Shown: positions 27,546 through 37,746 of the stretch, piece by piece | Position numbering within the stretch: position 1 is the stretch's first letter | Layout of the letters: every line of letters starts with the position of its first letter | Assembly (NCBI RefSeq): GCF_001282725.1 | Contig: NZ_LN876587.1 | Span: 534,075-598,074, forward strand | DNA length: 64,000 nt | DNA from: Inediibacterium massiliense | GTDB lineage: Bacteria; Bacillota; Clostridia; Peptostreptococcales; Thermotaleaceae | Reading direction: 5' to 3' | Notes under the pieces: model-generated | What the model was told of the DNA's origin: nothing | What the model saw: the letters and a program-made list of their open reading frames with translations, nothing else | The model's database searches: none | Translations under genes and position numbers: made by a program

Positions 27546-29394
27546 ACTAGCCATGAATAATATAAAAAAGAGTTTTAAGAATTATGCCATATATTTTATA
27601 ACTCTTACATTAGCTGTATGTATATTTTATAATTTCAATTCAATAGACAATCAAGCAGCAATGGAAAATATCAATAAAGTAAAGATGTTAATGAAAGCAA
27701 TATCTTATATTTCTATATTTATTTCTATTATTTTTGGAGGATTAATGCTATATGCCAATAATGCATTAGTCAAAAAACGAAAAAAAGAGCTTGGAATTTA
27801 TGCTATCTTAGGAATGACAAAGAGAAAGGTATCCCAAATATTGATCTACGAGACTTTAATAGTAGGGGGTATGTCATTAATCATAGGGATACTTATGGGT
27901 ATTTTACTATCACAAGGTATGTCAGCTCTTACAGGTAAGTTGTTTGAATTTAATATGAGTGAGTATCAATTTATTATATCTATGAGTGCAATATATAAAA
28001 CCTGTATGTACTTTGGCATCATGTTCATGCTGGTGATGATTTTTAATAAAATAGTTGTGTCTAGACATAAATTAATTGATATGATTTATGCTTCAAAGAA
28101 AAATGAAGAGATAAAGGTCAAAAATCCTATCATTTCTGTAATTATATTTATTTTATCATTAATGGTTTTAGGAAGAGGCTATTATTTAGCATGGAAATAT
28201 TCACTTACTCCTAAAAATATAAATTTTCCAGCATCTATTTTATGGGGAAGCTTTGGGACATTATTGTTTTTCTTTGGATTGGCTGGTTTTATATTTATAG
28301 TGCTTAGAAATCGGAAACAAATATATTTTAAACAATTAAATATGTTTGTTATCAAACAGTTTGCTAGAAAGATCAATACAAATTTTATATCTATGTCAAT
28401 CATATGTCTTATGCTATTTACAACTATTAATCTATTATCATTTAGTTTAATGATGAAATATGAAACGGAAAAAATATTTAAAAATAGTATGTCCTTGGAT
28501 GCAAAAATTGAGCTTAATATAGATGAAAAGCAGGAAGTGAGAGATATTAAAGAAGCTTTAAAGAGAGTAGGGTTTAAATATAATGATTTTGAGTATGTGG
28601 TTTTAGATGATTATGTAACAAATATGAAAATAGCAACTTTACTAAATGACTATGCAAATGAAAATCTAAAAAAAGAGCTGACAGACTATCATGGAATTTT
28701 AGGGCTAAGAAAAATATCACAATATAATGAAATGAGGAAATTAAAAGGAGAGAAGCCAATAGATCTAAAAGAGAATGAGATTTTACTCCTAACAAATAAT
28801 GATGATGAAAACGAAGCAATACAGAATATAATAAAAAGTAAAAAAACAATAAATATAAATAAAAAATCCTATAGTATAAAAAACAATATAGGAATCAAAG
28901 GAATAGATAGTCGTCTGATAGCAATAGTAGATGATGATGCCACGAAAAATATGATAAAAACTTTTTCTACTATGGAGATAAAAGCAAATGAAAAAAATAA
29001 AGAGAGACTGGAAGAGCAGATTAAAGAGATAAAGACAAAGTTTAAAGATGTATCATATCATTATGACGAGCTTTTCAATCAATATGGCTTTATTATGTAT
29101 GCAGATACAAAAATGCAAATATATGATGAGGCAAAAGGGGTCATAGGAACCCTTGTGTATATAGGTATATATATAGGCTTTGTATTTCTAATAGCAAGTG
29201 CTGCAGTACTTGCCATTCAACAATTAACAGAAGCTAGTGATAGTATCAGTAGATATATTGCATTAAAAAAAATAGGTGTATCAGATGATATGATTAATAA
29301 AAGCATATTCGTTCAGGTTGTCCTGCTATACTAAAGTTGTAACACCTAACGCTAGTTTGATGTTATAATTCAAACATAGAAAAGGAGTTGCAAA

Positions 29395-29682
29395 ATGGCG
29401 AATAAAAAATATGACCCAGAATTACAAAAGAAAGTATTACGTCTTTATCTTGAAGAAGGTCGGACTGTAAAAAGCTTAACTGAAGAATATAATTTAGGGA
29501 ATGGTACATTGAGATATTGGTTAAACAAGCACCGTGAAGAATGCAAGACAAATACTGATTTAAAAGAAGAAACAGATTCTTATATTGAAATTCAAAAGCT
29601 GCGTAAACAGCTGGAAGAACTTGAAAAGGAGAATCGTTTTCTAAAAAAGGCGGCTGCATTCTTCGCGAAAGAAATCGATTAA
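29395..29682 (+). CDS. IS3-family transposase OrfA
   Basis: 95 residues with an N-terminal helix-turn-helix (DPELQKKVLRLYLEEGRTVK, then TEEYNLGNGTLRYW) and a C-terminal leucine-zipper-like coiled coil (about 60-85). OrfA binds the terminal repeats. Near its end is a canonical slippery heptamer A-AAA-AAG at 29643-29649, where ribosomes can shift -1 into orfB to make the OrfAB transposase. Confidence 0.93.
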   Translation: MANKKYDPELQKKVLRLYLEEGRTVKSLTEEYNLGNGTLRYWLNKHREECKTNTDLKEETDSYIEIQKLRKQLEELEKENRFLKKAAAFFAKEID

Positions 29683-30542
29683 AAATTTATGAATTCATAA
29701 AAAAATACTGCAATGAATTCGGTTTACGATGGCTATTATCCAAATTTAAATTATCCCCTAATGCCTATTACAATTATCTTAAAAAGAGAACACAAAAATA
29801 TTTTAAACACAAAGCTCAATTAAAAGAATTAATTGAGACAATTTATCATAGTAAAAATGGTACTGTAGGTTATCGCATGATAGCAGATTTACTTAAATTA
29901 AGTAATGTATCATGCAGTTATCCCACGATTTATAAGTATATGAAAGAGCTAAATTTAAAAGCTATAATTATGAAAAAGAAACAAAAATATATAAAAGGAA
30001 GTATTCATAAAACTTTTAAAAATCTCTTAAATCAAGATTTTACTGCTTCCAAGCGAAATGAAAAGTGGTGTACTGATTTTACCTATCTTACATTAAGCAA
30101 TGGTCAGAAGCGTTATAATTGTAGCATCATAGATCTGTATGACAGAAGTGTAGTTGCAACGTTGAACAGTAAATGGATTGATTCAAATTTAGCTATAGAT
30201 ACGTTGAAAATAGCATTAAAAAATAACCTAATCAAAAATAATTTAATTTTGCATAGTGATCAAGGAGCGCAGTTTGCTTCAAAAGAATTCGTAAAATTCT
30301 GTGAATCTAAGGGTGTCACACAAAGCATGAGCAAAGCTGGTTGTCCTTATGATAATGCAGTTATGGAACGATTTTATAATACATTTAAAAATGAACTTAT
30401 TAAACAATATCGTTTTGATACTGATCAGCTTCTCAATGAAGCTGTTAATGACTATGTTTATGAATGGTATAATTTTTCAAGACCACATTCGCATAATCAA
30501 GGAAGGACACCCTTCGAAGCTAGGTATGGAAATCAAAACTAG
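29649..30542 (+). CDS. IS3-family transposase OrfB (DDE integrase domain)
   Basis: Read from the -1 shift site, the frame gives about 297 residues: a basic N-terminal part beginning ILRERNRLKIYEFIKKYC, then the rve catalytic domain with D in CTDFTYL, D in LHSDQGAQF and E in DNAVMERFYNTFKNEL. No stop interrupts it, so the element looks functional. The first internal ATG (29877) would omit the N-terminal part; the frameshifted OrfAB product is the expected transposase. Confidence 0.93.
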   Translation, partial: GGCILRERNRLKIYEFIKKYCNEFGLRWLLSKFKLSPNAYYNYLKKRTQKYFKHKAQLKELIETIYHSKNGTVGYRMIADLLKLSNVSCSYPTIYKYMKELNLKAIIMKKKQKYIKGSIHKTFKNLLNQDFTASKRNEKWCTDFTYLTLSNGQKRYNCSIIDLYDRSVVATLNSKWIDSNLAIDTLKIALKNNLIKNNLILHSDQGAQFASKEFVKFCESKGVTQSMSKAGCPYDNAVMERFYNTFKNELIKQYRFDTDQLLNEAVNDYVYEWYNFSRPHSHNQGRTPFEARYGNQN

Positions 30543-30899
30543 CACATAATGTTACAATTTTACTTGACCAGAACAGGTTTTCATATATTTCATGTTACCC
30601 TTAGGATTAGCATGTGTACATTCTGTAGCAGCTTTACAGATTGTAAAGCGATTACAGGAAAATGGAATATTACTCCTTAATATTAAGTTTGTAACTGGGA
30701 TGATAGCAGCTATAGGGACTATAATAATCTATGGAGGATATGCTTATGCCACGTATTTAGGATATAAAAATATAGTAAGAAATAATTAAAAAATAGCAAC
30801 TTTTACAATGGTAAATAGTAATTTTGGAAATCACATGAATAATAGGAAAAATTATGTTAATATATAATCAATACAAAAGATTAGGAGTGATAAATATAA

Positions 30900-31310
30900 A
30901 TGAAAATAGCTAAAATTATGGAAAGGACTATAGCTCAATCTTTAGAATATATCGAAAAACAACTAAAAACTAATTTGATAGGTCTGGAATGGGAAATTGA
31001 GCATATGGAAGATTTAAGAACTATAGAAGGGAATAAAGTTAAAATTTATTTTGGTGTCACTTCATCTTATGGGGGAGTAAACTTACTTTCCTTTATAAGC
31101 CATGGAGGCGGATATGTTCCATACTATATTAAATTGACAGAGATGAATGATAATCAAACGCAAGTAATGGTTGCCATAACAGGCACAGAAACTGTATATG
31201 GGGATTTTGGAAATAGAAATAGTAATATTGCAGAGCAATTGTTAGAGATGTGTGAAAAAGATTGTACGCATAAATCTTTCAAAGAGAAAGTAAAAAACTT
31301 TATGAAATAA
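30900..31310 (+). CDS. Conserved-looking hypothetical protein
   Basis: 136 residues, soluble, with an N-terminal helix (about 1-22) and a beta-rich middle (KVKIYFGVTSSYGGVN, then VMVAITGTE). No motif recognised. A TAGGAGTG site lies slightly far (about 11 nt) from the ATG. It follows the broken bceB gene. Confidence 0.65.
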   Translation: MKIAKIMERTIAQSLEYIEKQLKTNLIGLEWEIEHMEDLRTIEGNKVKIYFGVTSSYGGVNLLSFISHGGGYVPYYIKLTEMNDNQTQVMVAITGTETVYGDFGNRNSNIAEQLLEMCEKDCTHKSFKEKVKNFMK

Positions 31311-31324
31311 AATGATGTGAGTAT

Positions 31325-31390
31325 ATGGTTAATATAAGTTATGAATATAGAAATGCTGAAATAGGATATAAAATAGATGAAGAAGCTTAA
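31325..31390 (+). pseudogene. Possible fragment of a GNAT acetyltransferase
   Basis: A 21-codon frame (SYEYRNAEIGYKIDEEA near its end) resembles the beta-strand segment just before the acetyl-CoA loop in RimJ-type acetyltransferases. It stops before that loop. It is too short to be certain. Confidence 0.3.
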
Positions 31391-31391
31391 T

Positions 31392-31440
31392 AAAATAATA
31401 AGAGAAACTTTGGAATAATGAAAGTTTCTCTTATTATTTT
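31392..31440. terminator. Bidirectional intrinsic terminator
   Basis: AAAATAATAAGAGAAACTTT pairs with its complement around an 8-nt loop, with A- and T-runs at the ends. It overlaps the stop codon of the minus-strand kinase gene and serves both sides. Confidence 0.88.
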
Positions 31441-32786
31441 ATCTTCAAAACTATACTACTACCGTTTTCCCAATTTTTAAAATGAATTTTCCAATGATGT
31501 ACCTTCATAATTTGCTTTACAATAAAAAGTCCAAGGCCATGAGAAGTATCATTAGGAATTTCATTAGAGAAATTTAGATTTTCTAAAATATCATCTTTAA
31601 ACCCAATTCCGTTGTCTTTAATTTCAATTAAACAACCATCATCTTTTTTTTCTAATTTAATGTAGATATCACATCCCTCTTCATTATGCTTTATACTATT
31701 TCCTATAATGTTACAAAGGGCACGTTCAAATAATCTCATATCACCATCGATCATATAATTTTGAGTTTCATTAGAAATGGAAAGTTGTAAGGTATATTTT
31801 TCATCAGATAGATTATTTAAATAATCTGCAACTACTTTTCTTATAAGTTCTGAAATATAAAAAGGTTCTATATGTAGAGGCTCCATATCATATTCAAGTT
31901 TTACAGTCAGATTCAAATCATTGATGAGTTGTTTTATTTTTTCACTTTGTGACCTTATGATACTAAATTGTTTTCTTTCTTCTTCAGAAAATTTTTCATT
32001 ATCTTCTAAGGAACTAGAATAGCCCATAATCATAGAAAGGGGAGTACGAATATCATGGGATACGCAAGTAATCCAGTTGTTACGAGCTGTATCTCTCTTT
32101 TCTATTAACTTTTCCTGTCTTAAAAGTTCCTTAGAGGTGCCATTGATATTATATGCTAGATCTTTGAATACACCTTTGGGATTAATAAAAATAGGTTTCT
32201 TTTTAGCTAGGTTATCTATGCCTTTTATAACTATACGAAGAGAAAGAAAAAAGCGAATTCCAAATAAAAATGTCAGAAGTATAGCAACTGCAAAATTTAT
32301 GATTAATGAAGCGAATAACCATTTTGCACTATCTTCCATATTTTTTTGTGGTACTTCAAGCTGCAATTTCCAAGCACTATTTTTATTATTTGCAAGGACA
32401 AAAAGCCCATTAGGATGTTTCCATACATGAACGGGATAGTCATTTAAATACCATTTACTAAAAGAAGCAATATCGGAAGAAGTATAACTTAATGGAATAG
32501 ATTTTGGCAAATTTTTACTCCAAACAACTTTTCCATCATCATCTAAAAGCATTGCCCATTTATATTTATGGTCAATCGCAAAGGAAGCTTCATCAGATAA
32601 TACAAAATTATGATTTTCTTTTATAAGTCCTTGACTAATTTCAGAGACCTTATATTTTGTATTGGCATATTGCATAGATGACGTGATCCATGCAACTAAA
32701 ACAATAAAATTAGTTAATAATAATAATACGGCAATTCCTCCTGCAGATAGTACATAGCGCATTATTATTTTCATAAAACCCTTCAT
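31434..32786 (-). CDS. Sensor histidine kinase of a lantibiotic-resistance (Cpr/Lan-type) system
   Basis: 450 residues. Helices at about 12-32 and 150-172 bracket an extracellular sensor domain of about 115 residues. The H-box is CVSHDIRTPLSMIMGYSSS; ATPase boxes are NIIGNSIKHN, IKDNGIGF and GLGLFIVKQI. I start at ATG 32786, one base after the regulator's TAA, with TTGGAG upstream; a longer frame runs into the regulator gene and is unlikely. The layout resembles C. difficile CprK and NisK-like kinases that detect antimicrobial peptides. It is divergent from the transporter it probably controls. Confidence 0.92.
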   Translation of the reverse strand: MKGFMKIIMRYVLSAGGIAVLLLLTNFIVLVAWITSSMQYANTKYKVSEISQGLIKENHNFVLSDEASFAIDHKYKWAMLLDDDGKVVWSKNLPKSIPLSYTSSDIASFSKWYLNDYPVHVWKHPNGLFVLANNKNSAWKLQLEVPQKNMEDSAKWLFASLIINFAVAILLTFLFGIRFFLSLRIVIKGIDNLAKKKPIFINPKGVFKDLAYNINGTSKELLRQEKLIEKRDTARNNWITCVSHDIRTPLSMIMGYSSSLEDNEKFSEEERKQFSIIRSQSEKIKQLINDLNLTVKLEYDMEPLHIEPFYISELIRKVVADYLNNLSDEKYTLQLSISNETQNYMIDGDMRLFERALCNIIGNSIKHNEEGCDIYIKLEKKDDGCLIEIKDNGIGFKDDILENLNFSNEIPNDTSHGLGLFIVKQIMKVHHWKIHFKNWENGSSIVLKIK

Positions 32787-32787
32787 T

Positions 32788-33507
32788 TTATTTCTCCAAT
32801 ACGAGCTTATATCCAAGGCCTCTTACTGTTAAAAGATATTTTGGATGAGAAGGCTCTGATTCTATTTTTTCTCTTAATCTACGAATATGAACCATTAATG
32901 TATTTTCATATCCAAACAAATTACCATCCCAAGCAGCTCTGCATAGAGCATCAATAGTTACAATATTTCCTTTATTAGAATATAACTTATCTAATAAAGT
33001 ATATTCTTTAGCTGTAAGGGTGAGTTCTTCTTCTTGTGTTTTTATAGTACCGCTATTTAAATCTATGAATCTATTTCCTAAATAAAAAGCAGGCTTTTTA
33101 TTTGTTTGTGTGATGTATGGAAAATAGGTTCTTTTAAGGATAATGCTAAGCCTAAGAATGAGTTCCCTAGGAAGAAATGGTTTTGTAATATAATCATCTG
33201 CTCCAAGACCCAGTCCTAATAATCTATTTTCATCTTCATCTCTAGCTGATAAAAAAAGTATAGGAAGCATAGAAGTTTCACGAAATTTTTGCATAAGAGA
33301 AAAACCATCTCCATCAGGGAGCATCACGTCTAAAATAATAATATGAGGATTGATCTTTTCAAATTGTTCTATGGCCATATGGCAATTTGATGCTATAAAT
33401 ACATTATGAAATTCTTCCTTTAATAAAATACTTTTAACCATTTCCAATAATGGAAGCTCATCATCTACTATTAATATTTTAGAGTTTTTAATATCATCCA
33501 TATTCAA
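32788..33507 (-). CDS. Response regulator of the Cpr/Lan-type system (OmpR family)
   Basis: 239 residues. Receiver with DDE at 16-18, phospho-acceptor Asp in IIILDVMLPDGDGF, LFLSARDED and Lys in ITKPFLP; the C-terminal winged helix ends LLTVRGLGYKLVLEK. It is translated just ahead of the kinase gene. The direct repeats at 33590-33610 in the divergent promoter region are its likely target. Confidence 0.93.
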   Translation of the reverse strand: MNMDDIKNSKILIVDDELPLLEMVKSILLKEEFHNVFIASNCHMAIEQFEKINPHIIILDVMLPDGDGFSLMQKFRETSMLPILFLSARDEDENRLLGLGLGADDYITKPFLPRELILRLSIILKRTYFPYITQTNKKPAFYLGNRFIDLNSGTIKTQEEELTLTAKEYTLLDKLYSNKGNIVTIDALCRAAWDGNLFGYENTLMVHIRRLREKIESEPSHPKYLLTVRGLGYKLVLEK

Positions 33508-33589
33508 CTACCTTGCCTTTCTGAGTGTATATAGTAACTGAATATATTATACATGAACATTCATTGATCAGAAATTATATTTATAATGT

Positions 33590-33645
33590 TAAGGTAAATG
33601 TAAGGTAAATTTCATTAAGATGTAATGTAGGTGTTTTATATTTTA
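33590..33645 (+). promoter_or_regulatory. Direct-repeat operator and promoter of the LanFEG-like genes
   Basis: TAAGGTAAAT occurs at 33590-33599 and again at 33601-33610, an 11-bp period typical of OmpR-family binding on one DNA face. A TATATT-type -10 lies near 33636-33642, about 40 bp before the first gene. Confidence 0.5.
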
Positions 33646-33680
33646 AGTAAATGAAAATGTATTGAAAGGAGTTTTAAAAT

Positions 33681-34595
33681 ATGGAACATATCATTATAAC
33701 AAATCATCTTTGCAAAAAATATGGAAATGTTTTTAGAGTAAAAGATGTTGATTTAAAAATACAAAAAGGTGCTGTTTATGGTTTTTTAGGTCCTAATGGT
33801 GCAGGAAAATCTACAACATTAAAAATGATTTTAGGGCTTGTTCAACCAACAAATGGTGAGATAAGTGTATTTGGTAAAACTTCAAATGATAAAAATAGAT
33901 TAGAAATTCTAAAAAATGTAGGAAGTTTGATTGAATCTCCTAGCTATTATGGACATTTAACAGGAGAAGAAAATTTAAAAGTTGTTCAAACTCTACGTAA
34001 TGTACCACAAGAAAATATAAAAAAAGTACTCAATATTGTTCGATTAGAAAATGAAAAAAATAAAAAAGTAAATCAATATTCATTGGGAATGAAACAAAGA
34101 TTAGGTCTTGCTTGTGCACTACTGAACTTTCCTAAACTTCTTATTTTGGATGAACCTACAAATGGACTTGATCCAGCTGGAATACAAGAAATGAGGGAAT
34201 TAATATGCTCTCTTCCTAAAAAATATGACATGACAGTTGTGGTATCAAGTCACTTATTAAGTGAAATTGATCAAATGGCAACTACTGTTGGAATTATTAA
34301 TCATGGAGAACTGATTTTTCAAGATAACCTTGAAGTACTTCATGAAAGAAGTCAACATAAGATTGCAATGAAAACTTTGAATAACAAGGAGGCAATAAAT
34401 ATATTCAGTAGACAAGGTATTTTTTGTGAAGAAAAGAATGACTATTTATTATTACCAAATACTTCTGATTCGTTTATTGTAAGATGTACTAAAGTTTTGT
34501 ATGAAAATCAGATTATAACCTTGCGTATAGAAGAGCGTCAGAAAAGTTTAGAAGATATTTTCTTAGAGTTAACAGGAAAGACGGTGAGTTTATGA
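33681..34595 (+). CDS. ABC transporter ATPase, lantibiotic/bacitracin immunity (LanF/BcrA type)
   Basis: 304 residues. Walker A GPNGAGKST, signature YSLGMKQRLGLACAL, Walker B LLILDEPTNGLDP, switch His in SSHLLSE, and an extra C-terminal domain of about 85 residues typical of BcrA/LanF. It energises removal of membrane-bound antimicrobial peptides with the next two proteins. It overlaps the next gene by 4 bp. AAAGGAG precedes the ATG. Confidence 0.93.
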   Translation: MEHIIITNHLCKKYGNVFRVKDVDLKIQKGAVYGFLGPNGAGKSTTLKMILGLVQPTNGEISVFGKTSNDKNRLEILKNVGSLIESPSYYGHLTGEENLKVVQTLRNVPQENIKKVLNIVRLENEKNKKVNQYSLGMKQRLGLACALLNFPKLLILDEPTNGLDPAGIQEMRELICSLPKKYDMTVVVSSHLLSEIDQMATTVGIINHGELIFQDNLEVLHERSQHKIAMKTLNNKEAINIFSRQGIFCEEKNDYLLLPNTSDSFIVRCTKVLYENQIITLRIEERQKSLEDIFLELTGKTVSL

Positions 34596-35344
34596 TTACA
34601 GCACTTTCTATGGAATTTTATAAAATACGTTGTCGTAGAATAGGACTTACTGTATTTATGATCATGGGTGTGCAGTTTATGTGGGCTTTATGGGCAATGA
34701 GAAATATGGACGCTCATAAATTATCACAAGGGTGGATGTATTGTATATATATTTTTTCACAAATTAATTGTATCATGATGCCAATTGTAGTGGCTGTTGT
34801 AGCATCGCGGTTGAGTGATATTGAGCATAAAGGATGTACTCTTAAATTACTAAAAACTATTATGCCTGATCATCAACTATTTATGGCAAAATTTTTATGT
34901 GGTACATTTTATATGATCATTACTGTGATTTTACAGATTGGAATTATGGTTTTTATGGACAATTTAAGAGGATTTACTCAAGAGTTTCCAATTGGTTATT
35001 TTTTCTACTATATATTATTTACTTTATTAACGAATTTAACTTTGTTATTGTTACAGTTTATATTTTCTTTACTATTCATCAATCAAATGATTGCATTTAT
35101 TATAGCAATTGCTGGTGCATTTTTAGGTTTATATTCATTGTTTGTTTCTGAAAATATAGCTAGATTCGTATTATGGGGTTACTATGGTTTGTTATCACCA
35201 GTGAGAATAGATTGGAATAGAAGTACCCGTATCTTAAATCTTTATTGGACGTCTATTCCATTAAGAGAATGTTTCATATTACTTGGAGTATTTGTTTTAT
35301 TATATATTATTGGAAAAAAACTTTTTATAGGGAAGGAGATTTAG
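34592..35344 (+). CDS. Lantibiotic immunity ABC permease (LanE/MutE type)
   Basis: 250 residues with six membrane helices and a conserved N-terminal cytoplasmic segment (LSMEFYKIRCRRIGL) typical of this family. It pairs with the ATPase before it and the permease after it. The ATG overlaps the ATPase stop, indicating coupled translation. Confidence 0.88.
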   Translation: MITALSMEFYKIRCRRIGLTVFMIMGVQFMWALWAMRNMDAHKLSQGWMYCIYIFSQINCIMMPIVVAVVASRLSDIEHKGCTLKLLKTIMPDHQLFMAKFLCGTFYMIITVILQIGIMVFMDNLRGFTQEFPIGYFFYYILFTLLTNLTLLLLQFIFSLLFINQMIAFIIAIAGAFLGLYSLFVSENIARFVLWGYYGLLSPVRIDWNRSTRILNLYWTSIPLRECFILLGVFVLLYIIGKKLFIGKEI

Positions 35345-35346
35345 AT

Positions 35347-36084
35347 ATGCTGGTACGAGCATTAAAAGCAGAACAATTAAAACTTCGTAACTCTCCTATA
35401 TGGATGGCATTTTTTATCATACCATTTATTTCAGCGGTTATGGGAACCTTTAACTATTTAAACAATACAGAGGTATTAAGTAAAGAATGGTATAGTCTTT
35501 GGACACAACATACATTATTTTATTGTTACTTTTGTTTTCCAGCTTTAATAGGAGTTTATTGTTCATACATATGTAGATTAGAGCATATGAATAACAATTG
35601 GAATGGTGTTATGACAATGCCAATTAAAATTAGCACTATTTATTTTTCAAAGCTTATTACAGTTATAAAAATCACATTGTGTACACAAATTCTTGTAGGA
35701 ATACTATTCTATATTTCTGGAAGAATAGTAGGGTTTCATATTCCCATGCCTAACGAATTGTTTTTATGGTTGTTATTTGGTTTTTTTGCAAGTATTGCTA
35801 TTTCGTCTCTTCAGCTTGCATTTTCACTTGTAATGCGTAGTTTTTCTATACCAATAGGGATTGCTTTGATTGGCGGTATTTTAGGTCTTGTAATTAGTGC
35901 AAAGGGATTTGGACTTTATTTTCCATATTCTTTATTTTCAATTGGAATGTGTTCAAACAATCCATCTGGGAATATGGAATATGATATGATTACTTTTATG
36001 ATTTCCTGCATTGTATTTGTAATGATATTTAGTGGATTGAGCATTTTAAAAATGAAGAGAGTAGGAAAAGATTTTTTATCTTAG
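35347..36084 (+). CDS. Lantibiotic immunity ABC permease (LanG/MutG type)
   Basis: 245 residues with six helices and the start LVRALKAEQLKLRNSPIW, matching the MutG group. I start at ATG 35347 with AAGGAG 7-8 nt upstream; the longer frame back to 35245 lies within the previous gene. It completes an F-E-G transporter. Confidence 0.88.
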   Translation: MLVRALKAEQLKLRNSPIWMAFFIIPFISAVMGTFNYLNNTEVLSKEWYSLWTQHTLFYCYFCFPALIGVYCSYICRLEHMNNNWNGVMTMPIKISTIYFSKLITVIKITLCTQILVGILFYISGRIVGFHIPMPNELFLWLLFGFFASIAISSLQLAFSLVMRSFSIPIGIALIGGILGLVISAKGFGLYFPYSLFSIGMCSNNPSGNMEYDMITFMISCIVFVMIFSGLSILKMKRVGKDFLS

Positions 36085-36177
36085 ACAAAAAATAGATTAA
36101 TAGATTTTATTAATAATAAATATTATACCCACATATAATTTATAATACTTAAGTTTAAATAATAAATGAGGGATATC

Positions 36178-37047
36178 ATGAAGGGAATTGTATTAGCAGG
36201 AGGTTTAGGAACGAGATTATATCCAATTACGAAGGTAATATCAAAACATCTGTTACCAGTATATGATAAACCGATGATATATTATCCCGTATCAGTTTTA
36301 TTGTGGGCAGGAATAAAAGAAATATTAATTATTTCAAACCCATGGGATTTACATATGTTTAAAACTTTATTAGGAGATGGGAGTCAATTAGGGGTTTCCT
36401 TTTCATTTGCGGTTCAAGAAAAGCCACGGGGGATTGCCGAAGCTTTTATAATAGGTAGAGAATTTATTGGTGAAGATAAGGTAGCTTTAATATTAGGTGA
36501 CAATATATTTTTTGGATACACATTTACAGAGATCGTTCAAAGAGCTACTCTTTTAAAGGAAGGAGCTATTATATTTGGATATTATGTCAAAAATCCCACT
36601 GATTTTGGAGTTGTTGAAATAGATTATAGAGGTCAAGGTATATCTTTAGAAGAAAAGCCGAAGAGGCCTAAATCAAATTATGCAGTGCCAGGATTATATT
36701 TTTATGATAATGAAGTAGTTCAAATTGCTCAAGATATCAAACCATCTCATAGAGGAGAACTTGAAATAACTTCTGTCAACAAAGAATATTTAAGAAGAGG
36801 AAAACTAAATGTAAAAATACTTGAAAGAGGGATAGTGTGGTTAGATGCAGGGACATATAACAGACTTATGGAAGCTTCTCATTTTGTTGAAAGTGTTCAA
36901 AAAAAGCAAGGAATTCATATTGCTTGTTTAGAAGAAATTACATATAGAATGGAATATATAGATAAAGAACAGTTACTAGAACTAGCTAAGCCTCTTTTAA
37001 AGACGGAGTATGGAAGATATTTGGTAGATATAGGAAATAGATTATAA
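36178..37047 (+). CDS. rfbA: Glucose-1-phosphate thymidylyltransferase RmlA
   Basis: 289 residues. It begins [20 protein letters not shown], with the nucleotide loop and basic residues of RmlA, and has [15 protein letters not shown] and LGDNIFFG. It makes dTDP-glucose, the first step to dTDP-rhamnose. ATG 36178 follows GAGGG; ATG 36166 overlaps the site. The other three rhamnose genes are 12 kb away at 49592-52104, so the nonulosonate genes look inserted between them. Confidence 0.96.
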   Translation: MKGIVLAGGLGTRLYPITKVISKHLLPVYDKPMIYYPVSVLLWAGIKEILIISNPWDLHMFKTLLGDGSQLGVSFSFAVQEKPRGIAEAFIIGREFIGEDKVALILGDNIFFGYTFTEIVQRATLLKEGAIIFGYYVKNPTDFGVVEIDYRGQGISLEEKPKRPKSNYAVPGLYFYDNEVVQIAQDIKPSHRGELEITSVNKEYLRRGKLNVKILERGIVWLDAGTYNRLMEASHFVESVQKKQGIHIACLEEITYRMEYIDKEQLLELAKPLLKTEYGRYLVDIGNRL

Positions 37048-37065
37048 GAAAAGAAGGAGAAAAGG

Positions 37066-37746
37066 ATGGATTTAAAAAAAATTTGTTTTATAACCTGTGT
37101 CAATGATAAACAAAAATATAAGACTGCTTTAAATTATATAAATTTAATAAAGAATGTAGAAGGTATACAGGTAGAAAAAATATGTATAGATGATGCAAGA
37201 TCTATGACAGAGGCATATAATAGGGCTATGGAAAGAACAGATGCAAAATATAAAGTATATATGCATCAAGATGTTAATATTTTAAATAAAAATTTTATAT
37301 ATGATGTGATCAATATTTTTAAGTCTAACATCAATATAGGCATGATAGGTATGGCAGGGTCTAAAATAATACCCAAAAGTGGCGTATATTCACAATCAAG
37401 ATTTAAATATGGAAATCTAATGCATATCATTTCGCCAACTGGAAAGAAAATATATTGGAAATTCGGTTATTTTAAAAATGATTATGAAAAAGTAAAATGT
37501 ATAGATGGATTAATGATGATTACCCAATATGATATTAAGTGGAGGGAAGATCTTTTTACAGGATGGCATTTTTATGATATTTCTCAGAGTATGGAGTTTA
37601 TAAAGGCTGGGTATGATGTGGTTGTTCCTAAAATGGAAAAAGTATGGTGTGTTCATAACTGTAAAAGACATGATCATCAAACATATAAAGATTATGATAA
37701 ATATAGAGAAATATTTATTGAGAGGTACATGGATTATTTAGAGTAG
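37066..37746 (+). CDS. Glycosyltransferase, StrF-domain type (GT2-like)
   Basis: 226 residues. The segments YNRAMERTDAKYKVYMHQDV (about 47-66), IGMIGMAGSK and TGWHFYDISQSMEF match the StrF-like glycosyltransferase domain, in which HQDV stands for the DxD-type site. It probably adds a sugar to a surface glycan under construction. AAGAAGGAG precedes the ATG. The acceptor is unknown. Confidence 0.8.
   Translation: MDLKKICFITCVNDKQKYKTALNYINLIKNVEGIQVEKICIDDARSMTEAYNRAMERTDAKYKVYMHQDVNILNKNFIYDVINIFKSNINIGMIGMAGSKIIPKSGVYSQSRFKYGNLMHIISPTGKKIYWKFGYFKNDYEKVKCIDGLMMITQYDIKWREDLFTGWHFYDISQSMEFIKAGYDVVVPKMEKVWCVHNCKRHDHQTYKDYDKYREIFIERYMDYLE

Larger units (their letters stand above)
29319..30575 (+). 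mobile_element. Complete IS3-family insertion sequence (1,257 bp)
   Basis: The ends TGTCCTGCTATACTAAAGTT and the complement of the right end, TGTTCTGGTCAAGTAAAATT, are imperfect inverted repeats, both followed by GTAAC. Direct repeats of GGT flank the element (29316-29318 and 30576-30578). It carries orfA and orfB in the -1 arrangement of the IS3 family. A broken relative lies at 8756-8964. Confidence 0.95.
27535..30789 (+). pseudogene. BceB-like ABC transporter permease, interrupted by an IS3 element
   Basis: The first part (27535-29318) encodes about 594 residues with the BceB plan: one helix, a three-helix FtsX block with KKRKKELGIYAILGM, a large extracellular domain (about 320-530), then the start of the last helices. 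The last part (30579-30789) restarts at IYFMLPLGLACVHSV and ends IVRNN. Deleting the element and one copy of the GGT duplication restores one open frame of 664 residues, a normal BceB length. As it stands the protein stops six codons into the IS and loses its last two helices, so both resistance and signalling through BceS should be lost. Confidence 0.93.
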
